A stretch of DNA of 64,000 nt from Dermanyssus gallinae (taxonomy: Eukaryota; Arthropoda; Arachnida; Mesostigmata; Dermanyssidae): contig QVRM01001471.1 in assembly GCA_003439945.1 (NCBI GenBank), positions 32,501 through 96,500 of the forward strand, given 5' to 3'. The first letter of the stretch is position 1. Each line of letters starts with the position of its first letter. Of this stretch, positions 34,456 through 45,492 are shown piece after piece. The notes beneath the pieces were generated by a model, which was not told the DNA's origin, ran no database searches, and worked only from the letters and a program-made list of their open reading frames with translations. The position numbers and the translations under genes are program-made.

Positions 34456-37120
34456 TATTAGATAGACATAATATAAGCTGTCGCTTTCCACTAGATGAAT
34501 TGCAATTATTTTTATCAGTTTGTGCCAATTTAGCCATTTGCCACACAAGCGTCGCATGAATAAATTTAATCGAGCTTCAGCCTTAGGAGTAATCAAGTAT
34601 TGATTTTGTAGTATTGTGTTCGCCATTGCGTTGATATGAAAAAAATAGTTTTAGCATTTCTGCACGCCTAATCAAATATGGTCTTATTACACCAAATATA
34701 TATAATATGTCACTTTCATTTGTGTATTATTCATTGAAATATCTCTTTAAATACAGTGCTTTAAAAAAGAGCCGCCAGAAGCTAGAACAATGTCGATATT
34801 ACATATCGATCAATTTTACTACAGACGCTTTAAAAGCACGGTTTTACACCTCCAGTCCTTTCCTGCGCTTTATGAGACTAATGTCTCTTATCGAGGTCGT
34901 TCTGTTTACCATGACATATACATCTAAGAGAGAAGGTAGCCCTTAATTCAACAAGCCCTGACCGGGTTTTTAGTCAACTAACAATAGACGCAAGGTTTGC
35001 AGACGACGACCCTCTTTGCTCGGGCAGTAAAGGGAGTTGTCGTTTGCTCGCATATGTATAAGCTCTTGTATCTAGGTCTACTCATGAAACTTAATCCCCG
35101 CACATTCACCTGACCCATAACGGAGGTGTTCGGAAAAGCACTAATGGCGACATTGCTCACAAAAAAAAACGACGTCTGTCGCTAGCAACAGCAACTCGCT
35201 TCTTCGATTTAAGGTTGCCCCAGTTGCTGTTATGGCTAAGCTGCGAATATGCAAGAATCAGAAAATGGAGAGCAGCTCAAGCAGTTGGACGCTTTTTGCT
35301 GAAATGAGCGTTGGGGTTCCATCTCCCTGAAGGAAATCAAACGGTATGCCTTCTTCCGGCCGCCGCCACCTTATAAGTGTACGATCTGAGACGTTGCTAT
35401 GACCTAACCGAACACGAGGGCCCTTCAGTATGTATCATCAGCAGAAAGTGCAGGTTTGCTGTTATCGATGCAGACTCCTTTAGCCCCCCGTGGTCAGGTC
35501 TGATTAGGCTGAACTGATCTGTGCAAAACTGTGACGCGTTTCGCAGTATGCAACAATCTACGACCTGATTTTCATGAACCGAGCGACCCCTGTGCCTGTG
35601 CAGCTGTAGCGATTGGGAGTCATGGTAACAGATATTACGTTGTACAGTGACAACAAGTCCTCTCCCTAGGAGCTCTGGTGCGTAAGTGAGATTGTCATAC
35701 CTCATTTCTTACTTTTCGCGATTCTGGAATTAAAAATATTCTGAGTAGTATTATACACACCACAACGAGCCGATACCCTTTGTTGTATCTATTCATCACA
35801 GTTACTTGTGATAGGTAAACATGACTAACTCTACAATAGTCATATAATTGTCACATCTTGCAACAACAACAACAACAACACAAATTGTGCTCAAAGTTTA
35901 TTTTTAAATCATTACCATAGCTAGAATGCATGTCACCAGATCCTTGCCGCATGTATATACCAGGTTTAGGATGATAGTAGTTAAGAAATATTAGAGCTTA
36001 AAAACGAGAGAAAGGGTATGCTAGTCTAACTTGTGCGCGCCAAACTCCTTTGAGAGGTAACACGTTGGAAGTAGGCAGCATACCAGGTATTGCCGCGGAG
36101 CGAGTGAACACGTTTGAGGAGAAACTTACGCTACCGATAACAGAGAGTACCTGGCTCTCAGGTGCACAGTCAAACGCAACGAAATATTGCTGATCATTGC
36201 CGCCTAAGAAGCGCTTCGCATCCGACAGCTCTTAGAGCCTTTTACGCAGTTTCCGACACCGCATCCTACGAAAGCGCTGAGCCTCATCGTCACTCGATAT
36301 AACAGACACTTGTAGCATACGCTTGCACAAATATTGCAGGTTCAAATCTTGGGCTTGACAGTGTTTGGTTTGTTGGATCTGGTCGAAAGAATGGTCATGT
36401 ATGTCATGTATGAGATCCTAGTAACCAACGAAGTAATGGCCAACGTTTCCGTGCCTAGGTGAGCCACGTGGGTGTACAAGCCGAGATGCAGGTATAACGC
36501 TTTTCAGGTATGAGTGCACTATTTTTGTAGGCTCTTTATGTTAGGCCTCTTAAGCTGAGCTATCGACAGTCTGATAACGTGACTAATTGGAAATTTCCCG
36601 AGCTCTCTGTCTTTCATAGCTTTATGACAGCCCAGCAATGCGCGAGTCAATCTCATTGCAAGCAGGGCGAATCTGCCTCAGGTCTCTGCAATTGGCAGTG
36701 AGGTTCCTAATTTAAGACAGGACAATATTTGATAAAATGGCAATACACTATTTGAAGACCTTAGGGTGATTTCTGCAATTCGGGCTGAATCCACTGAGCT
36801 GACAGAGCCCAGGAAGCAACATACGAGACTATGCTCCGACAAGTTGCATTCCACAGACTGAACGGCGTCGAAGTAAACTGAAGTACAGGCAGTTTAACAA
36901 TAATGGCAATGAACTGCACCAAAAATCACCGCAATGGTGAAAACTCTACATATTAGATGAAAGTCACTAAGCAAGAAACAGCCTATCTCTTCATGGTGAA
37001 GTCATTATTTGGCAATGCGAGTACTACATGTATTTGACATTAAGGTCTTGAACAATGTTTTTCATTGACAGAAGGGGATGGCCCCAAAGGAGCGTTTTTT
37101 TACGTAATGACAATAATAAC
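34456..37120. other. No recognisable gene
   Basis: Long anonymous stretch upstream of the BEL/Pao insertion. It holds a short (CAA)n near 35862-35881. A 102-codon minus frame at 35397-35705 has no recognisable motif. No transposase, RT, SINE or RNA gene seen. Confidence 0.4.
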
Positions 37121-37125
37121 AACAT

Positions 37126-37463
37126 TGTTGCGGCACGGGTGTGCCGGTAGGGAGCCTGTTGGTAGCCGTCGGTGGGATTGTTAAGCCTAGTCTACCTCTA
37201 CTGCCGCGCGTATCAGTTACACCACTGGAGACCTACGTTGCGAGAGAGACGACCGCTTCATTCGGTTCCGAACGCACGTCTGGCTGTTGGCGCCAGGCGG
37301 TATTCCGTTTATTTGAATTTACACATGTCAATGTGCATCCGGCATTTGGCGCCAGACAGTGTTCCGTTCATTTGAATATGCACGATATGTCATTCCGCGT
37401 AATAAGACCGCGATGGTCGCTCATTCGAATTTGTAATATTGATACGTCTTACAATTATCAACA
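37126..37463 (-). repeat. 3' LTR of the BEL/Pao element
   Basis: Matches the 5' LTR base for base as far as I can read, with identical predicted translations across both. It carries an AATAAA polyadenylation-type signal on the minus strand at 37308-37313 and an internal 34-bp imperfect duplication (37287-37320 and 37346-37379) beginning TTGGCGCCAG. Confidence 0.96.
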
Positions 37464-37471
37464 CTCCCACC
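37464..37471 (-). promoter_or_regulatory. Polypurine tract
   Basis: GGTGGGAG on the minus strand directly abuts the 3' LTR, the expected primer for plus-strand DNA synthesis. Confidence 0.8.
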
Positions 37472-37557
37472 GAAAAATATATGTATATTTTTCTTTGGCT
37501 GCGGTGTATGCTATATCGGTATGTAATAAAGCTGTTTGCATGCCCTCTAGTTGCCGA

Positions 37558-40500
37558 TTACACTAGTTCAAGAGGGTACAATAGTTGCATGGCGCGGCGT
37601 GAGATGCGTCCATTTGAAAAACGGACTGTGCACGTCCTCGGCAGGCCATCGCGTCCAGTGTGGCATTCTTCCACTTTAACCAATTCCCAGTGAAGTCGCG
37701 GGGTGTTGTCGTCACGCAAGAGGCATACGTCTCCTTCTTTGATAGGGCGCGCCTTGCCGGCGGCACCCATGTTTGCCGATCGAAGTTGCATGATGTAGTC
37801 GCGCTGCCAGCGCACAGAGAGATGTTTGAAGTAGTCGCCTTTGAGTCGTGTGGCCGCTCGCAGCTCTTCTGCTGACGTCGCTCCGTCAGGCCCGAGTCGG
37901 TCTAGAGGCGTGAGCGAACATAGCGCCGACGATGGGTGGCCGCCTCGAATGAGGTGAGCTGGGGTGAGGGCCCGCGGCCCGTCTGGCTCAGCAGACAAAT
38001 GCGTGATTGGCCGATCGTTGACGACGGCAGCCAGCTCGATCAAAATCGTGCGAAACTCCTCGAACGAAAGAAGACTGCGTCCTAGCGTCTTCGCCAATGC
38101 CGCCTTTACCGTGCCAACAAGCCGTTCAAAAAATCCTCCATGCCAGGGCGCCTGCGGACAGTTGAAGTTCCACGTGATACGGCGTTGGCTAAGCAACTCC
38201 CTCGACTCCAGAGACTTAAACGAGTTGAATATTTTCTTGATGTCCGTGGCTGCCTTGACAAATGAGCGACCGTTGTCGCTAACAAACTCCCGACAGCCCG
38301 GATAGGTCGCCAGAAATCGGCGGAGGGCCAAGTGCGTCTGAGGGCCGGTCATACTCGGTACCAGCTCGAGATGGACACCCCGCGTTGCCGCGCAGGTGAA
38401 CAATGCGACGTAGCTCTTCGCCGCTCCGTCACGCGACCTGGTATAGAACGGACCACAAAAATCAACTCCGGTAGTGGCGAACGGGGTGATGAGAGTGGCC
38501 CTTGAGGTGGGCAGGGGTGCGCGCACTTGATCGCCCGGGAGCCCCTGGCGTCGTCTGCACGCCACGCAGCGGCGTAGGGTAGCCTTGATGATTTGGCGAC
38601 CACGGGTAACCCAGAACCGCTTACGTAAACTGTTCAACACGGTATTCACACCAAAATGCGTGTTGATACGGTGCTCGCGGTTTATCAGCAACGTTGCCAA
38701 ATGTGATTGACCGGGGATTATGATTGGATTTTTCTCGTCTTCGGTGAGAAACAAGCCTTGATTGAGTCTTGTCTTCGCCCGTAACAGGCCGTCGCCATCG
38801 ATAAATAGATCGTAGGCAGCAAGCTTTGATGTTTTCGGCTGTTGGTCTCCGTTTTGCACTGCTCTGAGCTCACTTGGGAAGTGTTGCTGCTGCGTCCACT
38901 TGATGATAAGCCTCTCGGCCCGTCTTCGCAGCTCAGGTGGTGGTGGGATGTCTCGGCGCCGCGTGAGGAAAGCGAACCTCAATAGATGAGCGACAACACG
39001 AATAGCAGACTCAATGGCACTGAACCTGTAGAGGTCCAGTAGCGGGTTAACCAAAATCGTCGGCGTGACCACGGCGCGCTTCTCGACGACGGCATCCTCG
39101 AGGTTGTCAACGACATCGTGTCGCGGCTGCGAAACGGGCCTATCCTCTTGAGGCAGGCTCAGCCACTGGGGTCCACTCCACCACATCTGGTTGTCTCGCA
39201 GAGTGGTAGCTTGGACTCCCCTTGTGGCAAAATCCGCCACGTTCTCTTCCCCCGGAACGAGAAACCATTCTGACGGTGACGATAATTGCTGAATCTCGAT
39301 CACTCTATTGAAGACGAACGTCTTCCATCTGCCCGGTACGTTAGACGTGCACCAGTGATATGCCACCAGTGAGTCAGTGTACATATATATCTTCGATATT
39401 GTAATATGCAGACTGTCGACAATCACTCGCCGAACGCGCACTGCCAATAGCGCGGCTAGCAGTTCCAGTCGCGGCAACGTAAGACGATCCAATGGGGCCA
39501 AGCGAGACTTTGCCATAATAAGCTGGCAGTGGTGAGTTTTATCCTCATACAGCGTCTGCAGGTAAGCCGCCACAGCAAATGCTCGCAATGATGCATCACC
39601 GAAGACGTGAAGGTGTCGAGCGGCGACTGGCCTGTCAGCGGCCGCGTATTTCCGCGGGACACGAATGGATGCCAGCGTCTGTACCTCACCTAACCAACAG
39701 CGAAATTCCGAAGCTGCCTGGCTGTCGAGCTCGTCATCCCAATTGAGTTGCCGCGTCCACAGCGTCTGTATCATCGCCCTTCCGCGCAGCACGAACGGCG
39801 CCAGCCACCCCACAGGATCAAAAATGGAAGCGACTGCCTGCAGAACTCTTCTTTTCGTAATTGTAGTTTTCGTAGTATCGGCGAGGTGTTTGAAGATGAA
39901 TCGAATGGTATCACAGTGCGGAGACCATGATATTCCGAGAATCTTCAAAATCGTTTCGTCGTCGAACATAAGAGATGCATCCCCAGCACCGATATGCCGC
40001 AGATACTCTGCCACGGCCTTGGAATTTGTTTTCCACTTTGCTAGTTCCATACCGGCCGATCCAAGCCAGCGGGTCAGATTGTCGACAAAGGCGACTGCGT
40101 CGTTATCTGTCGCGAAACTTCGCAAAAAATCGTCGTGATAAAGGCCATCACCTAGCCGATGCTTATTCTCGGGGTCGACACGTTTGAAGTGCTCTCTCAA
40201 CGTTGCAGCCAGAAGGAAACCGCTAGGGGCCGCCCCCCACGTTACCTTAGACATCTGGTAGCACCGCGGTGCTGCGTCTGCCGGCCCCTGCCAGAAGAAT
40301 CTAAATAGTCGGCAATCTTCCTGCTGTACATTTATTCGAAGGTATGCACGAGTTATGTCTGCCGATAGAGCCACTGCATACAGGCGAAAGTTCAATAATA
40401 GAGTCAGGAGGTCTGGGTTCAGGTTCGGCCCAGGTAACAAGTGTTGATTCAACGAGGTTTTCTTTCCGTCAGCGGCACTGGCGTCGAACACGACGCGCCA

Positions 40501-42960
40501 TTTTTCAGCACCTCCCGCTGTAGTCGTTACCACTTGGTGATGTGGCAAATAAAAACACCCGTCGCACTCGTCCTCACTGCTAAGGTTAACATCAAACACT
40601 TCCTTCGCGTGGCCTTCGTGAACGAATGACATGATCTCGTCGTGGTATCGTTGATACGTTGCCGGTGACTTGCGGACGCTGCGTAGTTTCGATGTGAGGC
40701 GCTGCAGGGCAAGCCGCATGTTGTTGCTTAGTTGGTGTATAGTCGGTCGTTTGGGGATGGCAACCGTATACTCTCCTTCCTCGTATCGGAGTCCCTGTTG
40801 AAACTGTTGCAATGCCGAGTCTTCGTCGGCCGACAATCCACTCTCCTTTTCGCCCTTAATTCCGATCTGTTCCAGCTCCCAAAGTTGTTGCACATCACGA
40901 GCCGGCTTTGTCAGCACAGCCGTACAGCAATGCGATTTCACTGAGACCACCCGGGCACGTACAGGTGACTCCGACATAGGGCCTCCCACCATCCAGCCAA
41001 ATCGCGTATCCTTGCCGATTAGGCCATCGACCATTTTTTTCTCTCGCCCGACAAAGGCGATCTCGAAAAACTGGTCAAACCCAATTAGAATGTCCGGCGG
41101 GTCAGTCGCAAGGTCGTTGCCGAGAGCGCGATCAGCAAGCGGATGCTGTGTCTTGAATTTATCAATAGCCACTCGTACGTGAGGGGGGCAGTCGATCGAC
41201 GGATTAACGCCGAAGCTGTGCTGGTAGGCAAGAAGATGCACTCTGGCTTTGCCGTAGGTACTCTCCAGGGTGAGCTTGTACCGCGGCGATAAGATCTGAT
41301 GCTCGCTAGCAAATGCCTGCACGTCTAAGTTGGCCCACTGCGTTGGGCGGATGCCAGTTAGCTGTTCTATGAGGCCGGGCGTCACGAAAGTTAGCGTCGA
41401 TCCCTGATCCATCATCACCCGTACTGGCATCCTTTTTCCGCCGTGCACAAGATTGGCCGACAGCATGTATACAAGGGTCCGACGGACACCAACGTTTGCG
41501 TTCACTGCAACCGCGACGGACGATGGGCGTCCATTGGCGGCTGCCAGCTTACTCTCGTCGGCCGAGTTGCGCGGATGCATGCTTGAATAATGACCGCGTG
41601 ATTTACACGAATTGCACTCAACTGCAGCACCTCCACACTGTTGACCTTCACTGTGTTTATATCGGAAACACACAACACAACGATTGAGACGCTTTAGAGT
41701 AGCTAGCTTATCGTTGAAGCTGATACAAGCAGGGCAGCGCGAAGGACGATGGTCCACAGAATGGCAAAAGAAACATTTCTGATTCCTTTGAACCGCTACG
41801 GCGGGGGCGGCGGTGGCCAACGGTGTTCGCCTATGAGATTGCGAATACGTGCTTCTCTGTTGAACCCGGCGGTCGCCGTCCCTCAACAAGTTCGTTGTGA
41901 GCTGAGTTTCCTCTCGATTAGAGGCAAAACGAGTTAAATACTCGAGCAACTGCTTTACGTCATTGGCCGTTTTAGTCGCGTGACTCAGGCGCAATTCACC
42001 TGATGATGTCTCTTGAAGTGAGTTTCCGTCGGAGCCGTTGCGATGCTGCGACAGTTGTTCTAATTGCTTCTCATTGATTGCTGCCAGTCGCATGATTTCG
42101 GAGTATTGATACAACAATGTGGGTGGAATCGCGGCTCGCAGCACTGGTGCAAAGGCGATCGAAAATGTTTCGAGCGGGGTGTTCAAAGCCTCGAGCGTCT
42201 TAACACTGGCTCGCACTCGATTTATTAACGCCCGCAGACCGGCTACGTCATCCATCGATGTAACCTTCGGCAACTGAAATAAACTCTGAACCACTTGCTG
42301 CCGCTCGATGTCGACCAACCCGTAATTGTCGTCAAGCAGCCGCAAGGCGGCATCATACGCTGCATCATGAACGCCGAGAGACATCACAAGTGTTTTCGGT
42401 TCACCCCGAAGATGCTTGAGGAGAGCGACAAGTTTGTCTGTGTCTGTGGCCGTTGTACGACGAGCAATCCAATTCTTAAACAAAGCGATGAACGAACGAT
42501 ATTCGAGACGATTCCCCGAGAATGGCTCTGGTGAAATGTCTAGAAGCGGCACCGTGGAGCATGCTGGGCCGACGGGTTCCGCCGTAGGCGCTGACGGCGA
42601 TGACGGTGCAGAAATGAAGTTGCCTGATGCTGAGCTTGAAGCAGCGGATGCAGCGACGACCAGACCCTTTAAAGTTTCAATGCATTCGAGCGCGGTATTT
42701 TCATACCGGCTGCAAGCAGCAATCTCCTCATCCATATCGCCCTCAGCCATGTCGGGATGGTTTAATATACGTTCGTCGAGGGCCTCAAGTTTGGCCAATC
42801 GCACTTTTACGTTGTTCAGCAGCACTAAAATGACGTGATGGTCACGGGCCTCCACTGGCGTAGCTACTAACGCCACAGATCGGGCGCTGGCCTGAGTGAT
42901 CTGAGCCCTCTCACTACTCCTCTGCTTCCTAAGCAGTGTCATGTTTCCGGCGTTAGACAT
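37558..42960 (-). CDS. BEL/Pao gag-pol polyprotein
   Basis: A single frame of 1800 codons from the first ATG at 42960; it is open a further 39 codons upstream to a GTG at 43077, but the ATG is the likelier start. Regions: gag-like domain (about 140-330); zinc knuckle C396-X2-C-X4-H-X4-C and a second Cys/His cluster near 448; aspartic protease with DQGS at D518, a variant common in this family; RT with catalytic YHDD at 941-944; the Peptidase_A17-like stretch DPVGWLAPF; RNase H aspartate in FGDAS at D1122; an HHCC zinc-binding region (about 1420-1472); integrase catalytic residues D1500, D1562 and E1612; and a C-terminal DUF5641-like domain. The polyprotein is normally cut by its own protease. 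No stop or frameshift is seen, so it may be active. Confidence 0.96.
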   Translation of the reverse strand: MSNAGNMTLLRKQRSSERAQITQASARSVALVATPVEARDHHVILVLLNNVKVRLAKLEALDERILNHPDMAEGDMDEEIAACSRYENTALECIETLKGLVVAASAASSSASGNFISAPSSPSAPTAEPVGPACSTVPLLDISPEPFSGNRLEYRSFIALFKNWIARRTTATDTDKLVALLKHLRGEPKTLVMSLGVHDAAYDAALRLLDDNYGLVDIERQQVVQSLFQLPKVTSMDDVAGLRALINRVRASVKTLEALNTPLETFSIAFAPVLRAAIPPTLLYQYSEIMRLAAINEKQLEQLSQHRNGSDGNSLQETSSGELRLSHATKTANDVKQLLEYLTRFASNREETQLTTNLLRDGDRRVQQRSTYSQSHRRTPLATAAPAVAVQRNQKCFFCHSVDHRPSRCPACISFNDKLATLKRLNRCVVCFRYKHSEGQQCGGAAVECNSCKSRGHYSSMHPRNSADESKLAAANGRPSSVAVAVNANVGVRRTLVYMLSANLVHGGKRMPVRVMMDQGSTLTFVTPGLIEQLTGIRPTQWANLDVQAFASEHQILSPRYKLTLESTYGKARVHLLAYQHSFGVNPSIDCPPHVRVAIDKFKTQHPLADRALGNDLATDPPDILIGFDQFFEIAFVGREKKMVDGLIGKDTRFGWMVGGPMSESPVRARVVSVKSHCCTAVLTKPARDVQQLWELEQIGIKGEKESGLSADEDSALQQFQQGLRYEEGEYTVAIPKRPTIHQLSNNMRLALQRLTSKLRSVRKSPATYQRYHDEIMSFVHEGHAKEVFDVNLSSEDECDGCFYLPHHQVVTTTAGGAEKWRVVFDASAADGKKTSLNQHLLPGPNLNPDLLTLLLNFRLYAVALSADITRAYLRINVQQEDCRLFRFFWQGPADAAPRCYQMSKVTWGAAPSGFLLAATLREHFKRVDPENKHRLGDGLYHDDFLRSFATDNDAVAFVDNLTRWLGSAGMELAKWKTNSKAVAEYLRHIGAGDASLMFDDETILKILGISWSPHCDTIRFIFKHLADTTKTTITKRRVLQAVASIFDPVGWLAPFVLRGRAMIQTLWTRQLNWDDELDSQAASEFRCWLGEVQTLASIRVPRKYAAADRPVAARHLHVFGDASLRAFAVAAYLQTLYEDKTHHCQLIMAKSRLAPLDRLTLPRLELLAALLAVRVRRVIVDSLHITISKIYMYTDSLVAYHWCTSNVPGRWKTFVFNRVIEIQQLSSPSEWFLVPGEENVADFATRGVQATTLRDNQMWWSGPQWLSLPQEDRPVSQPRHDVVDNLEDAVVEKRAVVTPTILVNPLLDLYRFSAIESAIRVVAHLLRFAFLTRRRDIPPPPELRRRAERLIIKWTQQQHFPSELRAVQNGDQQPKTSKLAAYDLFIDGDGLLRAKTRLNQGLFLTEDEKNPIIIPGQSHLATLLINREHRINTHFGVNTVLNSLRKRFWVTRGRQIIKATLRRCVACRRRQGLPGDQVRAPLPTSRATLITPFATTGVDFCGPFYTRSRDGAAKSYVALFTCAATRGVHLELVPSMTGPQTHLALRRFLATYPGCREFVSDNGRSFVKAATDIKKIFNSFKSLESRELLSQRRITWNFNCPQAPWHGGFFERLVGTVKAALAKTLGRSLLSFEEFRTILIELAAVVNDRPITHLSAEPDGPRALTPAHLIRGGHPSSALCSLTPLDRLGPDGATSAEELRAATRLKGDYFKHLSVRWQRDYIMQLRSANMGAAGKARPIKEGDVCLLRDDNTPRLHWELVKVEECHTGRDGLPRTCTVRFSNGRISRRAMQLLYPLELV

Positions 42961-43301
42961 GATGTTGAGGCTGGTTGCTGTGCTTGCGATGGTTGTGCTG
43001 TGGCAGTGGCTGGTGGCGGCGGCGGCACAACGACAATGACGATTTTCAGGAGGCGACGATACGAAATAGTCACTCACTTAATACACTTACCCCGTTAGGC
43101 ACTGGGGTGCACGGAATATGGAGAAGAATATGTGATGAGACGTCACGGAATGGGAAAAAACGGCAGAAACGTCTGTTCGTAGGTTGGTGGTCGGCAACTG
43201 AATGCTAGCAGGCACCGAGACGACAACGATTCTTGTAGCAGGTAACGAAAATACTGCACTACAAGGTTAACCACCGACAGATAACAACAGGTTTTGTCGA
43301 T

Positions 43302-43319
43302 CCTGGTCACTAGGCACCA
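43302..43319 (-). promoter_or_regulatory. Primer-binding site region
   Basis: On the minus strand TGGTGCCTAGTGACCAGG begins two bases after the 5' LTR. A TGGTGCC...GTGACC sequence at this place is common in BEL/Pao elements. I could not assign the primer tRNA. Confidence 0.65.
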
Positions 43320-43321
43320 TT

Positions 43322-43659
43322 TGTTGCGGCACGGGTGTGCCGGTAGGGAGCCTGTTGGTAGCCGTCGGTGGGATTGTTAAGCCTAGTCTACCTCTACTGC
43401 CGCGCGTATCAGTTACACCACTGGAGACCTACGTTGCGAGAGAGACGACCGCTTCATTCGGTTCCGAACGCACGTCTGGCTGTTGGCGCCAGGCGGTATT
43501 CCGTTTATTTGAATTTACACATGTCAATGTGCATCCGGCATTTGGCGCCAGACAGTGTTCCGTTCATTTGAATATGCACGATATGTCATTCCGCGTAATA
43601 AGACCGCGATGGTCGCTCATTCGAATTTGTAATATTGATACGTCTTACAATTATCAACA
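43322..43659 (-). repeat. 5' LTR of the BEL/Pao element
   Basis: Drives transcription in this element class. The TTGGCGCCAG-centred repeats at 43483-43516 and 43542-43575 could be enhancer units, which is inference. No clear TATA box was seen. Confidence 0.96.
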
Positions 43660-43664
43660 AACAT

Positions 43665-44608
43665 AAATATGAGTCATAGCGTTAATACGACCGTTTGATT
43701 TCATTTACTTTTCTCAAATGTGTAACATTTGAACAATGTGGCTCCTTGCGATATTCACTTGGCTGTTACGGGTGGAGCTCTTAAGACCGCGTACAAGTGT
43801 TATACTTTACTATCTTTACCATCATGCAAGTTGACGATGATGGACCAAGTGGTTTTCGTTTGCACATTAAGTGGGAAATTGCATTTTGTTTGCACATCTG
43901 GAAAAGTTGTAGAACGCACTCGTTGCATAATGCCAACCCTTGGCATGTATACTTGTAAGACTTGCCAGGGTGATGGTCGCACGAGCGCTTGAGTGTGATT
44001 CTAGCGAAATTTCATTGGATGTTATTTATTGTCCCGTCGCAATCAGTTCAAGATGAGAATATAAGAACATAAATTGATAGCCAATGTAGAACTAAACAGA
44101 AGACAAACGGCATGGGCATGGTTCATAGAAACCACCGATAGTGCACGTGCTACATACGTAGCACCATCGCAGAACTGGCCAATAAGCTGCTACCGAAGAG
44201 CATAAGTAAAACTAAATGCAGACAAATTCACCCTACGGCAATATTGCTTAAACCGTCCAGCATATGCGCCTGGGGAATAGCCACTTAGGGGCCCTTGCTG
44301 ACATCTACTTCTTTCGATGACTCAAAACCCGTCAGCTAGTAAGTGGGTGAATCCGATGTTGCCACACCTCACGAGCCTTCATCCAGGCTCTTATTGGCTC
44401 GATTGGTCTAGGATGCAACAAGGAGACCAAATATCTCAACGTGTGTTAACCTTGCCACTGGCTTATGTCAACGGCCTCATCTAAAATAATATCGAGTCCG
44501 TCGTCGACGACCTCAATTCATTACAGAATACAAGCACATTAGCGGTCTGGTTCTAGAATTTAATTCTTTTTAAGGAGGTTTTTTTTTCATTTTCGACCAT
44601 TTTCCGTC
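43665..44608. other. No recognisable feature
   Basis: Flank downstream of the BEL/Pao element. An 87-codon plus frame at 43729-43992 contains a mildly repetitive VFVCTLSGK/HFVCTSGK pattern but no known domain. Confidence 0.4.
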
Positions 44609-44817
44609 CCCTACGGGCTTGGAAATTAACCCGATGTATATCTTCAATGCACCGAGGGCCGGGCATGTTATGATATCTAGGGTTCCCCAACAGTCCTTGT
44701 GGCAGCATGGTCGCTGACTCTCAGCGGTATGGCTGTTTACCATATATTGTCAATGAGCGTCGCTCAAAGAAAATTCGATCAACAACAGACCTCCTTTAGA
44801 CCACGCCGCCACTAGCG
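44609..44817 (-). mobile_element. SINE-like repeat, family 2, copy 3 (longest)
   Basis: On the minus strand the head has an A-box-like TGGCGGCGTGGTCTAAAG, resembling family 1. The usual B-box region appears deleted (GGTCTGTTGTTGATCGAAT). Then come GCTCATTGACAATATATGG, the hairpin CGCTGA-GAG-TCAGCG, GCCACAAGGACTGTTGGGGA and CCTAGATAT. It aligns with 8265-8440 over the head side and with 11430-11543 over the tail side. Confidence 0.65.
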
Positions 44818-45492
44818 GCTTGGTTCTAAACCCGCTTAAGTTAGGTTGGCGCCAATGTTAGCGCGCTACGGCAGTATCGCCGAGCTATTGCCCCGAGGCA
44901 TTTAAAAAATGTGGGAACGCTAGAGACTCCCGAGGCGATGTCCCTGCTTCTCGACAAGACTGCGGAGTTAATAGCTGTTATGCTGAACTGATTGAACCTG
45001 CGCTGCGGGTTTGTCTGCACTATCATACGCGATAGCGCGCATACGCGAAAGCAAAGCAGGCGAAAAAGATACAGGATATGTTCCGTCGCCTAGCTTTTCA
45101 CATAATAATGTCGCATGATAAGATTCCTACTTTTTGGCCCGCTTACATTTGGGACTCGGGGGTCCCAGATTGTGGACTATTCACGTGTGCGATCACATCG
45201 TTATAGCTTTGAGTGTAAGCTTTTGAACATGCATTAACCTGACTAGATAAAGTATCTTAGTAAACCCAGCAGACAGAATGAAGCTAGATGTAAACGTTGT
45301 TGTTGTTGTTGTTGGCACATGACTACGACTGTCATCCGGTGGCCATGATGAGCAAAGGTTGCGCATTTATTTAGCGCACAAAATTATCGTCAGAAAGTGG
45401 CTGTTCAAAGTAGGGGTAAAATACACTTTTTTGATGGTTAGCATAAAATAAGCCGGCTATATATTCTTCCCTTGTCGACCATGCTTAGAGGA
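44818..45492. other. No recognisable gene; short (GTT)n
   Basis: Anonymous DNA with (GTT)n at about 45297-45315. Confidence 0.4.

Larger units (their letters stand above)
37126..43659 (-). mobile_element. Complete BEL/Pao LTR retrotransposon
   Basis: A 6,534-bp element with 338-bp LTRs (37126-37463 and 43322-43659) that begin TGTTG and end CAACA, flanked by the 5-bp target duplication AACAT (37121-37125 and 43660-43664). It has a primer-binding region next to the 5' LTR, a polypurine tract next to the 3' LTR and one long gag-pol frame with gag, zinc knuckle, protease, RT, RNase H and integrase regions in BEL/Pao order. By eye the LTRs are identical. This element class copies itself through an RNA intermediate in virus-like particles and has no envelope gene here. 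Structurally it looks intact and recently inserted. Confidence 0.97.

Noticed and set aside
35397..35705. 102-codon minus frame
   Set aside because: No family resemblance found, and nothing around it suggests a gene or element.
37141..37566. 141-codon plus frame repeated as a 109-codon frame at 43337
   Set aside because: The two are identical because they lie in the two LTRs. They are antisense to the element and lack motifs.
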